Shown here in pieces: positions 24,656 to 33,549 of a stretch of DNA of 64,000 bases. The DNA is from Latescibacteria bacterium UBA6620 (GTDB lineage Bacteria > Latescibacterota > UBA2968). The position numbers and the translations under genes were made by a program. Within the stretch, counting starts at the first letter, position 1. Every line of letters begins with the position of its first letter. The stretch covers positions 131,460 to 195,459 of the forward strand of contig DJHM01000015.1 in the NCBI GenBank assembly GCA_002433075.1, in the 5' to 3' direction. The notes under the pieces are model-generated. The model worked only from the letters and a program-made list of their open reading frames with translations, was not told the DNA's origin and searched no databases.

Positions 24656-27600
24656 ATGCCCATGTCCTCAATCCGAGTAGCCTTCCTATCGACAGCCATT
24701 TTGGCTGTTTCATTCTCAGGCTTGATTTCGCCGCGTGTCGCTGCCCAGGCACTTCAAGACGAACGCGAGGCCTTCGAGTACGCCCAGCGCCTCCTCTCGG
24801 ACGAACTTTACAGCACAGCAGCGCAGGAGTTCCGACACTTCATTCTGAACTTCCCGACCAGCGAGAGAATTCCCCAGGCGCGGTTTAGACTGGCGGACGC
24901 CCACTACCAGGCCGCCGAGTGGAATCAGGCCATTGATGCTTTCGAGTCGTTCATAGACCGTCACCCGGACCACCTCGAGGTAGCCGGCGCAATGCGCAAG
25001 CGGGCTCGTGCCCTCGAACGCACGGGCGAACACGCTCGGGCGGGCGAGGCGTTCGGTGAGTTGCATAACCGCTTTAGAGCGGGCGAGTACGCGGCACAGG
25101 ATCTCCTGTCCTCAGGATCCAATTACGAACGTGCCGGAATGCCCGACGAGGCGATGTCCGCATTTAAGGAGTTGATCACGCGGCACGCCAGTTCTCCCCT
25201 GGTAAACGAGGCGGGCTACACTCTCGGACTCGTGCTTCTCAGGGCAGGAAGAACACAGGAAGCACTATCCCGATTTGAATCGATTCGTGCGTCCGAACGT
25301 GAACCGGATGCCAGGTTGGAAATCGGTCGTGTCGCTCTGGCTGACGAAGATCTGAAGCGGGCAGAGGCCGTGTTTTCTGATCTCCGCAAACGGTTTCCCA
25401 AGAGTCGAGCCACGGAACAATCCTACCTGGTGCTCGCAGAGTGGTACACAGAACGCGAGCATTGGTCGGACGCCGCGGAAATCTACGCACAGGCCCGTCG
25501 AGCGCTCCCAAAGAACGAGTGCAGGCAACGAGCGGTTCTCGGACTCGCCGAATGTCTTCGCAAAACCGGAGGAGACGCGCTGTCGCTCTATGCCGAATTC
25601 CTCAAGGCCTACCCCAAAAGCCCGCACCTTGCGACCGCTCGTCTGGGGTTAGGGCGGGCCTTCGCAGATAAGAAAAGACACCGCGAGGCGACGGAAGCCC
25701 TGACCCTCCTGCAGGATCAGTTTCCCGGACACCCCTCCGCCCGTGAGTCCTACCTCGACCTAGGCCACGTTTGGAAGGAAGTCGGAGACGCTCGGAAGGC
25801 GTTGGCTGCATACGAGGACGGGCTCGAGCAGAACCCATCCTCCCTTACCCGAGACCTAATCCAGGTCGCCATCGGAGAGCTGTATCGGGACGAACTCGGA
25901 TGGTACGATCGTGCTACGGCCCGTCTGTCGACAATGACGGAACACGACCATCGCCCCCTCGCAGCTCGAGCCCAGTTCGCCCTCGCCAGAACCTACGAAG
26001 CATCCAACCGCCACGAGGCGGCGATCAGGGAATATCAACTGTTCCTGGAGCGTTTCCCGGACGAAGATCAGGCTCCGGAAGCGGAACGCAGGCTCACACT
26101 GGTCAGGAACTTCGCCAGGACCGCTCCAGTCGACGAGCCCCTCCTCTTTCTCCTGTCCGATCTCGCCGATGCGGGTAGTGCTTCTGCGAGCAAAGTCGGG
26201 CGATATCTCTTCGCCCATCGTTACTACAAGCTTGCCGCCGATGTGTTCACCAGCATCGCGAAACGAGACAGCTCCGAACGCGGTGAGGCCTGGTTCTGGG
26301 CTGGGCAGAGTTACGAGAAGCTCTACGAACGAAACCGAATCGATGACAGGAATGCCGAGAATGAAGAGGAGAAAGCCCGTGCCGCGTATTCGGCTGTCCT
26401 GGAAACGGACCCGAAGGGCCCACGCGCAGACGATGCAGCCGCACGCCTGGTCGAACTCGATCACGTTGCGGGTCTGAGCGACTCCTCCACAGCGGCTTCT
26501 TTACTCGCGGCCTATGAGCGTCTCGGCAAAACCTATCCCGATTCGGATCTACGCCCCACGATGATTCTTCGCCGAGCCGATGCTCATTTCGCCCTCGGAT
26601 CCCCCGATCAGACCAAACGGGCATTGACACTCTACAGGACAGTCATCGTACGTTATCCGGGCAGCGACGCTACAGAGCGTGCGACCTACAGCGTGGGTCG
26701 CTGTCTTGCGAGACAAAAAGCCTACGCTGAGGCCGAAAACGTACTTCGCGATTTCCTTTTCACCTACCCGGGCAGCTCGCTGTCGAGTCAGGTAAGATTT
26801 CAGCTCGGCGTCATCCTTCTGGACCAGGGATTCGAGAGGTCGGCCACTGACGAATTCGCTCAACTGCTAGAAACCCCGAGTTCGCTCGCGCTGGACAAGT
26901 CGGGCCGGGTCCTCCTGGCAGAGTGTTACTACCGCCAGGAGCGGTTTGACCGGGCGATCGAAATCGACGAGCAACTTCTGTCCAGGAACCCCGGACCCGA
27001 AGTTTGGCGACGACTGGCGGATTCTCACCGGAGGTCGGGCAACCAGGATCGCGCCCTTTCCGTCTACCTGGATTTCGAACGAAAATTCGGCGACCACAGT
27101 GCCGTCGACAGCGTGGCCTTCGACAGGGCGGGACTCCTCGCCGAAATGGGAAGACCCGCTGAAGCGATCGCGGCCTTCGACCGATTCTCGAAAACTTACA
27201 GGTCGAGTCCCCTCGCTTCGAGCGCAATCCGGGCAGTCGCAGATCTCCAGTTCGATGCCGACAACTACGACAGGGCGCTGGCAGCTTACAATCGAATCCC
27301 CGCGACCGCCCTCGATGCCGATACCCGAGGCAAGCGGGTCATCTCGCTCTTCAGACTCGACCGAATCAAGGGGGCGACGAAAGAACGAAAGAACTTCGCC
27401 AAGGAACACAAGACCGCGAAGGACTGGAACGCGAGATTCTCGATCGAGGAGGGTCGTTACCACTTGCGCGCGAACCGACCGAAGAACGCTCGTAAGATTC
27501 TCTCAAAAGTCATCAAGGAGTATGCTGGGACGGATGCCGTGGCCGAGGCTGAATATTACCTCGTCGAGGCGCTTCGCCGAAGTGACGATCCCGAAGCCCA

Positions 27601-28267
27601 TTTCGTCGCACTCGTGCGCTTCGTCAAGAACCACGACACCAGCCAGCACTGGTCTTCGGCGAACCTGAAGCTGGCTTCGATCTACACCAAAGACGAAGAC
27701 TATGCGGGTGCATCGAGGGCTTACCTCAACGCCCTGAACAACGGTCTTCCCGACGACCAACGCCCGGAGGTTTTCGAGAAACTCTACAAAACGCACCGCA
27801 ATCTGCGGCTCTACGATTCCGCAGTTGGATACGCGCGTGATCTCGTTCGTTCCTACCCCTCTCACCCGCTTGCACGAGAGGCGAGGATCCAGATCGGAGA
27901 TCTGCTCAAGGAAAAGGGTGCACACGCTCTGGCGATCAGCGAGCTCTCTCCCGTCCTCAAGGACCTGTCGGGCGACGACTGGTCGATCGCCCAGAACATC
28001 ATCGCCGAAGCGCATCAGCTGATGGGCGATTACGAGGGCGCCCTGCGTGAATACCTGAAGCTCGTCTACAACCATCAGGGTAGCAGCAACTGGATCGCCA
28101 CTGCGCATATGGGCCGGGCACGTTCCTTCGAAGCCCAGGGTCGTGCAAACGAAGCCGTTTCCGAACTGGAGAAGATTCGGGCAAAATTCGGTGCGACGAG
28201 TGCGTTCGGCCTACAAGCCGGAAACATGATTGAGAGACTCAGGATCGATCGTGGGGCCCGAAACTGA
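24656..28267 (+). CDS. Exported giant TPR protein (BamD/YbgF-like repeats)
   Basis: 1203 aa. Signal peptide in the first 31 residues (SSIRVAFLSTAILAVSFSG...VAAQ), then almost wholly TPR/TPR-like helices of the Outer-membrane-lipoprotein/YbgF kind: for example YAQRLLSDELYSTAAQEFRHFILNFP, ARFRLADAHYQAAEWNQAIDAFESF, repeated to the C-terminus. No catalytic motif, no lipobox cysteine. It probably acts as a periplasmic scaffold; partners unknown. The second Met (MSS, codon 3) is an equally good start. The next gene, a Crp/Fnr regulator, begins 36 bp later in the same direction. Confidence 0.85.
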   Translation: MPMSSIRVAFLSTAILAVSFSGLISPRVAAQALQDEREAFEYAQRLLSDELYSTAAQEFRHFILNFPTSERIPQARFRLADAHYQAAEWNQAIDAFESFIDRHPDHLEVAGAMRKRARALERTGEHARAGEAFGELHNRFRAGEYAAQDLLSSGSNYERAGMPDEAMSAFKELITRHASSPLVNEAGYTLGLVLLRAGRTQEALSRFESIRASEREPDARLEIGRVALADEDLKRAEAVFSDLRKRFPKSRATEQSYLVLAEWYTEREHWSDAAEIYAQARRALPKNECRQRAVLGLAECLRKTGGDALSLYAEFLKAYPKSPHLATARLGLGRAFADKKRHREATEALTLLQDQFPGHPSARESYLDLGHVWKEVGDARKALAAYEDGLEQNPSSLTRDLIQVAIGELYRDELGWYDRATARLSTMTEHDHRPLAARAQFALARTYEASNRHEAAIREYQLFLERFPDEDQAPEAERRLTLVRNFARTAPVDEPLLFLLSDLADAGSASASKVGRYLFAHRYYKLAADVFTSIAKRDSSERGEAWFWAGQSYEKLYERNRIDDRNAENEEEKARAAYSAVLETDPKGPRADDAAARLVELDHVAGLSDSSTAASLLAAYERLGKTYPDSDLRPTMILRRADAHFALGSPDQTKRALTLYRTVIVRYPGSDATERATYSVGRCLARQKAYAEAENVLRDFLFTYPGSSLSSQVRFQLGVILLDQGFERSATDEFAQLLETPSSLALDKSGRVLLAECYYRQERFDRAIEIDEQLLSRNPGPEVWRRLADSHRRSGNQDRALSVYLDFERKFGDHSAVDSVAFDRAGLLAEMGRPAEAIAAFDRFSKTYRSSPLASSAIRAVADLQFDADNYDRALAAYNRIPATALDADTRGKRVISLFRLDRIKGATKERKNFAKEHKTAKDWNARFSIEEGRYHLRANRPKNARKILSKVIKEYAGTDAVAEAEYYLVEALRRSDDPEAHFVALVRFVKNHDTSQHWSSANLKLASIYTKDEDYAGASRAYLNALNNGLPDDQRPEVFEKLYKTHRNLRLYDSAVGYARDLVRSYPSHPLAREARIQIGDLLKEKGAHALAISELSPVLKDLSGDDWSIAQNIIAEAHQLMGDYEGALREYLKLVYNHQGSSNWIATAHMGRARSFEAQGRANEAVSELEKIRAKFGATSAFGLQAGNMIERLRIDRGARN

Positions 28268-28303
28268 TGCATCTCGTCATCGAAATACCAGGATCAGGAG
28301 GGA

Positions 28304-28981
28304 TTGATTCATAGCGAACTACTCAAGCGCGTCCCGCTCTTCGAGGAATTGTCCGATGGCGAGCTGGATGCCCTGTCTCAGGTTGCTCTGCTGCGCACGT
28401 TCCCGAAGGACCGTGTCGTCATCATGGCAGAAGAGGAGGGCGACAGCCTGTTTGTCATTCACGACGGCCAGGTGAAGGTCAGCATCGTCAGCGAGGACGG
28501 TCGCGAGGTCATTCTTTCCATCCTCGGTGAAGGCAACTTCTTCGGAGAGATGTCTTTGCTCGATGGTCACCCACGTTCTGCCAATGTGACGACAACGCAG
28601 GAAACCGAACTGCTGATGGTGAGGCGCGCCGATTTTCTCCGATTCATTCAGAAATCGCCAAAGACGGCCATCAAGCTTCTTTCAGTCCTCGCGAGTCGGC
28701 TACGCGTAACCGACAGAAAGATCGAAGGGCTTGCCCTCTCGGACGTCACCGGTCGAATCACCCAGACCCTCCTCCAGCTGGCAGACGAGCAGGGCGTACC
28801 CACGCAGGAAGGGGTCGTCATCAAGGACCGGCCCACCCATCAAGATCTGGCGAACATGTCGGGCACGACGCGTGAGACCGTGTCACGCATTCTCAGGCGG
28901 CTGGAAAACCAGGGATACATTGTCCCTCGGGGCAGAGATCTTCTGATCGTGGGCACGGACCTCAAGGATCAGGTACAGTAG
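28304..28981 (+). CDS. Crp/Fnr family transcription regulator
   Basis: 225 aa. Cyclic-nucleotide-binding-type beta roll (about 15-130) with GEGNFFGEMSLLDGHPRSANVTT; the Arg-Ser pair matches the phosphate cassette of cAMP-binding members. Dimer helix, then a winged-helix domain with HQDLANMSGTTRETVSRILRRLENQG (about 175-200). There is no Fnr-type N-terminal Cys cluster, so oxygen sensing by an Fe-S cluster is unlikely. The start is uncertain: TTG at 28304 lies only 2 nt after AGGAGG, so ATT three bases on is possible. Confidence 0.88.
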   Translation: MIHSELLKRVPLFEELSDGELDALSQVALLRTFPKDRVVIMAEEEGDSLFVIHDGQVKVSIVSEDGREVILSILGEGNFFGEMSLLDGHPRSANVTTTQETELLMVRRADFLRFIQKSPKTAIKLLSVLASRLRVTDRKIEGLALSDVTGRITQTLLQLADEQGVPTQEGVVIKDRPTHQDLANMSGTTRETVSRILRRLENQGYIVPRGRDLLIVGTDLKDQVQ

Positions 28982-28989
28982 TCGCTCGC

Positions 28990-30492
28990 ATGGAATCCCT
29001 CGTCATCACACAAGATCCCACCCTGTCTTCCGAGCTGCGAAAATTCCTCGAGGACGAAGGATGGCAGACCATTGGGTCGAACACGGTCGGTCCGGCGCGC
29101 AAGCTGCTCAATCGAGGTCTCGACCTGGTCGTCCTCGATGAAGCCAGCCTGACTGCCGCTGCACCCGAGCTCGGCCCCGAAATCGCCCAGCTGGAACACC
29201 CTCCGCACGTTTTCGCGGTCGTCTCCTCGTCGACCCCTCCACGCACCCCTGACCTCTCACCCGACGCCTACCTGAACGACCCTGTCGAGCGCTCCGACCT
29301 GAAGCGCGCGCTGTCGGGCCTGGTCAACGGACACCAAAGAGAAGAACAACGAATCCTTGGAAAATCGGCCGACATCCAGCAAGTTCGCCAGATCATCGAC
29401 CAGATCAGCCCGACACCCGTCAACGTACTGATCACGGGTGAGAGCGGTACCGGGAAGAGCCTCATCGCCGAAGTCATCCACGAGCAGAGCCCTCAGGCGA
29501 CGGGGCCGTTTCTGACACTCAACTGCGGTTCGATTCCCGAGACGCTGCTGGAAAGCGAACTCTTCGGACACGAACGGGGCGCCTTTACAGATGCCCGCAC
29601 GCGAAGGGAAGGCATCTTCGAGTCAGCCGACGGCGGTACGGTGTTCCTCGACGAGATCGGGGAGATGTCACTCTCCGCGCAGGTAAGACTCCTTCACGTT
29701 CTGGAAACGAAGCAGTTTTCAAGACTGGGCAGTAGCGCCACGGTCCGATCCGATGTGCGAGTGATCGCGGCCACGAATCAGGATCTGAGCCGGGCTGTTG
29801 CGGAAGGCCGTTTTCGCCGGGACCTCTACTATCGGCTGAAGGTCGTCGAAGTTCGTGTACCTCCGCTCCGCGCCCGCCCCGAAGACATTCAGGTTCTCGT
29901 GAAGAGATTTACAGGCACGATCAGCAAAGAACACGGCGTCCCGCCCGTAGAAATCCTTCCCGACGGAATGGAAGCCTTGCGCCGCTACCCGTGGCCGGGC
30001 AACATTCGCGAATTGCGGAATCTCGTCGAGCGTCTGATGGTTCTGTCCGTCGACCGTCGTGTGGACGGCCACCAGGTCGCCACCTATCTCCAAGATGATG
30101 ATTACCAGCAGCCCCAGACCGACCGGGCGCTGCCCGTACATCTCGGGAAGACGCCCGAGGAATCCTCCCGCGATCTGCTCTACTGGGCGATCCTGGAGGT
30201 GGCCAAGGATATCAAGGAGCTCAAGGCCTACGTCCTGGGCCAGGGCACGGGTGGGGTTCAGCCGTTACCCGTCTACGAGCCCGACGGTCCGGTCATCGAC
30301 CGCGGTACCGACGTCGAGTTCTCCGAAACGATTTCAGGGCCCGACGACGACGTCAAACCGATGCGCGAGGTCGAACGAGAGGCCATCATTCACGCGTTGA
30401 GGGCCACGGACGGTCATCGGAAGCAGGCAGCCCGTCTGCTGCATATGGCTGAGCGAACGCTCTACCGAAAAATCCGTCAGTACGGCCTGTAA
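28990..30492 (+). CDS. NtrC-type sigma-54 activator with degenerate receiver
   Basis: 500 aa. Receiver-like domain (1-110) keeps Asp50 (LVVLDEAS) but lacks the N-terminal acidic pair (VITQD) and has Asn in place of the conserved Lys of the KP motif (YLNDP), so normal phosphorylation is doubtful. AAA+ domain: Walker A GESGTGKS (150-157), sigma-54 contact loop GAFTDA (197-202) in place of GAFTGA, Walker B TVFLDE (217-222), PWPGNIRELRNLVERL. A spacer of about 80 residues (380-460) precedes the Fis-type HTH (KQAARLLHMAERTLYRKIRQYGL). It starts 8 bp after the Crp/Fnr gene. No histidine kinase is adjacent. Confidence 0.9.
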   Translation: MESLVITQDPTLSSELRKFLEDEGWQTIGSNTVGPARKLLNRGLDLVVLDEASLTAAAPELGPEIAQLEHPPHVFAVVSSSTPPRTPDLSPDAYLNDPVERSDLKRALSGLVNGHQREEQRILGKSADIQQVRQIIDQISPTPVNVLITGESGTGKSLIAEVIHEQSPQATGPFLTLNCGSIPETLLESELFGHERGAFTDARTRREGIFESADGGTVFLDEIGEMSLSAQVRLLHVLETKQFSRLGSSATVRSDVRVIAATNQDLSRAVAEGRFRRDLYYRLKVVEVRVPPLRARPEDIQVLVKRFTGTISKEHGVPPVEILPDGMEALRRYPWPGNIRELRNLVERLMVLSVDRRVDGHQVATYLQDDDYQQPQTDRALPVHLGKTPEESSRDLLYWAILEVAKDIKELKAYVLGQGTGGVQPLPVYEPDGPVIDRGTDVEFSETISGPDDDVKPMREVEREAIIHALRATDGHRKQAARLLHMAERTLYRKIRQYGL

Positions 30493-30510
30493 CCGTATCG
30501 CAGGTTTTCT

Positions 30511-30538
30511 GGAACCTTCCCCCCAAAGCTGAGTCTAA
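30511..30538 (+). promoter_or_regulatory. Sigma-E-like (ECF) promoter upstream of htrA
   Basis: GGAACCT (30511-30517), 15-bp spacer, GTCTAA (30533-30538). This matches the E. coli sigma-E pattern GGAACTT-N15-GTCTAA with one change. The htrA-type gene starts about 55 nt downstream. Envelope-stress control of HtrA is known in E. coli; here it is inference. Confidence 0.5.
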
Positions 30539-30596
30539 TTCTGCGAACCTCCCGAAAAGTCGAATCATCCAAGATTGACGAAGGAGCCGTAGCGCT

Positions 30597-32066
30597 ATGC
30601 ACCGGAAAACGATCTTCCCCATCGCTCTGATCATCATCACCCTCGCCGGATCCGTAGTGACCGTTGCACCTGTCGCGGCACTCTCCGATGACCAGGCCAT
30701 CGCGCAGCTCAAAACCTTCAACCAGGCGTTTACGGCCATTGCCCAACGGGTCACGCCTAGCGTGGTCACCGTCACCACAAAACAGGTCGTAGAAACGCAG
30801 GGCCGTGGCCGGCAGGCACCCGACTTCATTCATCCCTTCTGGCAATTCCCCCAGCGAGACCAGGAGCGAGAGCGTTCAGGACTCGGTTCTGGCATCGTCA
30901 TGAACCGGGACGGCTACATTCTCACGAACAACCACGTCATCGACAACGCTGACGAGATCACGGTCGTGATGAGCGACAACCGGGAGTATATCGCCGAACT
31001 CATCGGAAAAGATGAATTGACCGACGTCGCCGTCATCAAAATTTCGGCCGAAGATCTTCAACCTGTCACAACCGGGAACTCCGACGACGTCAAGATCGGC
31101 GAATGGGTCCTGGCCATCGGGGCCCCCCTCGAACTACGCTCGACCGTCACTTCGGGCATCGTGAGCGCGATCGGCAGATCCTTGAACATCATCCCCAATC
31201 AGCTCGCCGTGGAAAATTTCATTCAGACCGACGCCGCCATCAACCCTGGCAACTCGGGAGGAGCGCTCGTTAACCTCGACGGCGAGCTCGTCGGTGTGAA
31301 CACCGCGATCGCCACGCGCAACAGCGGGTTCGTCGGCTACGGTTTCGCGATCCCCATCAATCTTGCCCGAAAGGTTATGGACGACATCGTCGCGCACGGC
31401 GAAGTCCAGCGAGGTTACCTCGGTGTCAGCCTCCAGTCCGTCACTGCTCGACAGGCCGATGCGTTTGGACTGGATCGGCCGCGGGGAGTCCTGATCGACC
31501 AGGTCCTCGGAGACACTCCTGCCGAACGCGCCGACATCCGAAGCGGGGACATCATCCTGGAAGTCGATGGTCAGGAAGTCGACCGTCCGAATGCGCTGCA
31601 AAGCGCCATCGCTCGGAAGCATCCTGGCGACTCTATCATCCTCAGGGTCCGTCGGGACGCCAGGAATATGAACATCGATGTGACGCTCGGGGCTCTGCCC
31701 GAACAGGCTGACCTTGCTCGACGAAGCCAGCCTACGGGCAGTGCGACGGAAGATGGGCTCGGCCTCACCGTGCACGACATCACCCCCGCGATCGCAGAAT
31801 CATTCGGGTTGGATGCCGGCGGAGAGGGGGTCGTCGTCGTCGAAGTCACACGAGGGCCCGGGAGGGATGCGGGATTCCGCAAAGGAGATGTGATTCTCAG
31901 CGTCCGGCAGGGTGCAGTAGATCTGCGCATCCAGGGCGTGGAGGATTTCCGGGAGGCCTTTCAGGCGCTCGAGCGGGGGCGGGCAGCGGCTTTTTCCGTG
32001 ATGCGACGGAATCCGCGTAGGGGCACGGACCGCTATATGTTCTTGACGCCACGAATAGCTGATTGA
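30597..32066 (+). CDS. degQ: Periplasmic serine protease HtrA/DegQ with two PDZ domains
   Basis: 489 aa. Signal peptide (1-29), trypsin-like protease domain with the triad His113 (LTNNHVID), Asp143 (ELTDVAVIK) and Ser220 (INPGNSGGAL), then PDZ1 (about 275-365, GYLGVSLQ) and PDZ2 (about 385-480, GLGLTVHDITPAIAESFGL). It degrades and chaperones misfolded envelope proteins. It carries its own candidate stress promoter and is closed by the terminator at 32086-32122. Confidence 0.95.
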   Translation: MHRKTIFPIALIIITLAGSVVTVAPVAALSDDQAIAQLKTFNQAFTAIAQRVTPSVVTVTTKQVVETQGRGRQAPDFIHPFWQFPQRDQERERSGLGSGIVMNRDGYILTNNHVIDNADEITVVMSDNREYIAELIGKDELTDVAVIKISAEDLQPVTTGNSDDVKIGEWVLAIGAPLELRSTVTSGIVSAIGRSLNIIPNQLAVENFIQTDAAINPGNSGGALVNLDGELVGVNTAIATRNSGFVGYGFAIPINLARKVMDDIVAHGEVQRGYLGVSLQSVTARQADAFGLDRPRGVLIDQVLGDTPAERADIRSGDIILEVDGQEVDRPNALQSAIARKHPGDSIILRVRRDARNMNIDVTLGALPEQADLARRSQPTGSATEDGLGLTVHDITPAIAESFGLDAGGEGVVVVEVTRGPGRDAGFRKGDVILSVRQGAVDLRIQGVEDFREAFQALERGRAAAFSVMRRNPRRGTDRYMFLTPRIAD

Positions 32067-32085
32067 TCCCTTCGACAGAAACACA

Positions 32086-32122
32086 AAGGGGCCCCGACGA
32101 TGTCGCGTCGAGGGCCCCTTTT
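32086..32122. terminator. Bidirectional terminator between htrA and xerD
   Basis: Long GC-rich inverted repeat 32086-32120 (AAGGGGCCC+CGACG arm against CGTCG+GGGCCCCTT, one bulge, 6-nt loop) followed by TTTTC on the plus strand and by CTTTGTGTTT on the minus strand. The two flanking genes converge on it. Confidence 0.85.
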
Positions 32123-32140
32123 CATTTCCCACAACAAGTC

Positions 32141-33061
32141 CTAAGCACGAGGATGGAACGAACGATGCACTTCCTTCAGATATTCCCGGTCGATATGAGT
32201 GTAAATCTGGGTGGTCGAGATGTCTGCGTGGCCAAGCATTTCCTGGACGGCCCGAAGATCTGCCCCGCCCTCCAGCAGGTGGGTCGCGAACGAATGTCTA
32301 AGCGTATGCGGGCTCACATCCTTCTCGATGCCCGCACGCTTCACGTGCCCCTTGATGATTTTCCACACCCCCATCCTTGACAGCTGACCGCCGCGGAAGT
32401 TCAGGAACAGCGAATGAGGCGATGAAGGACCGGTAAGCGATTCCCGCGCCCCCCCGATGTAAACCGAAAGCCAGGACCTCGCATCCTCGCCAATGGGCAC
32501 GATCCGTTCTTTGTTCCCCTTTCCGATGACCCGGATGACCTCGAGATCCAGCAGTAACTGCTCAGGCACCAGGTCGACCACCTCTGTCACGCGCAAACCA
32601 GCCCCGTACATCGTCTCAAGCAAGGCGCGATCGCGCGTACCGAGTGCAGTACTCGTATCCGGTGCCGCCAGCAGACGATCCATTTCCGAGACGGTCAGGA
32701 CTTTCGGGAGTTTCCGACCCACCTTCGGGGGCGACAGATGGTCGGTCGGTGTTTCCGTTGCCAGGCCTTCCGCGTTCAGGAATCTGTGGAACATTCGAAT
32801 CGCCGTCAGACTCCGCCCCACACTCGAAGATGCAAGACCGATGTCAGAAAGCGAACGAAGATGATCGGAGATGCGGTTCGGAGGAATGGAGGCCAGGTCG
32901 TCCACCCCCTCGCGGGCGAGCGCATTCAAGTACCGAACCAGATCCCTCCCATACGCTTCCACCGTGTGACCGGACAGACCACGCTCCAAACCGATGTGAT
33001 CGAGGAACAGATGGAGGCTTTCCTGCAATCGGCCCGCCGGAACGGAAACGTCCAGTGTCAA
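32141..33061 (-). CDS. xerD: Tyrosine recombinase XerD/XerC
   Basis: 306 aa. N-terminal SAM-like core-binding domain (LHLFLDHIGLERGLSGHTVEAYGRDL) and catalytic domain with GAGLRVTEVVDL (Arg I), GKGNKERIVP (Lys), HTLRHSFATHLLEGG (His/Arg II), LGHADISTTQIYTH (His, Tyr nucleophile). Length and features fit the chromosome-dimer recombinases, XerD more than XerC. No dif site was identified. It overlaps ogt by 4 bp. Confidence 0.9.
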   Translation of the reverse strand: MTLDVSVPAGRLQESLHLFLDHIGLERGLSGHTVEAYGRDLVRYLNALAREGVDDLASIPPNRISDHLRSLSDIGLASSSVGRSLTAIRMFHRFLNAEGLATETPTDHLSPPKVGRKLPKVLTVSEMDRLLAAPDTSTALGTRDRALLETMYGAGLRVTEVVDLVPEQLLLDLEVIRVIGKGNKERIVPIGEDARSWLSVYIGGARESLTGPSSPHSLFLNFRGGQLSRMGVWKIIKGHVKRAGIEKDVSPHTLRHSFATHLLEGGADLRAVQEMLGHADISTTQIYTHIDREYLKEVHRSFHPRA

Positions 33062-33549
33062 AACAGGTTACCCTGTGGCTGTTCCAGATCCAACAACGCT
33101 CGCTTCCAACCAAGACCATACGCGAACCCGGTCAGATCTCCTGATGTAGACACGACCCGGTGACACGGCACCAGGGGGGGAAAGGGATTCTGACCCAGCG
33201 CCGCTCCCACCGCTCGCGCGCCGTAAGGCCGTCCAAGACGCTTCGCGATTCCGCCGTAGCTTTCCGTGCGGCCGTAGGGGATCGACCTGACGGTCTGCCA
33301 CACGTCTTGTTGGAACGGTGTAAAGCATGAAAGATCGAGAACGGGAAACTCTAAACGTTCACCCTGGAAGTATCGCTCGAGAAGATCCATCGTCTCTTCC
33401 TCTCCTCCCGACACTCGAGCGCCCGTCATCTGGCAGGTAGGTTGTCTGTCCTCCTCGCCAAAGCGGATCTCCTCGAGTTTGCATCCGTTCCAATCGACGT
33501 AAACAGTACCCAGCTCCGTTTTCAGCACGGTAGTTCGATGCGGTGTCAT
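33058..33549 (-). CDS. ogt: Methylated-DNA-protein-cysteine methyltransferase
   Basis: 163 aa. It repairs O6-alkylguanine by suicide transfer to Cys129 in PLVPCHRVV. Supporting blocks are TPFQQDVWQTVRSIPYGRTESYGGIAKRLGRP (helix-turn-helix region) and GAALGQNPFP. It starts at the base next to the uvrC stop and overlaps xerD, forming a compact DNA-repair operon. Confidence 0.94.
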   Translation of the reverse strand: MTPHRTTVLKTELGTVYVDWNGCKLEEIRFGEEDRQPTCQMTGARVSGGEEETMDLLERYFQGERLEFPVLDLSCFTPFQQDVWQTVRSIPYGRTESYGGIAKRLGRPYGARAVGAALGQNPFPPLVPCHRVVSTSGDLTGFAYGLGWKRALLDLEQPQGNLF

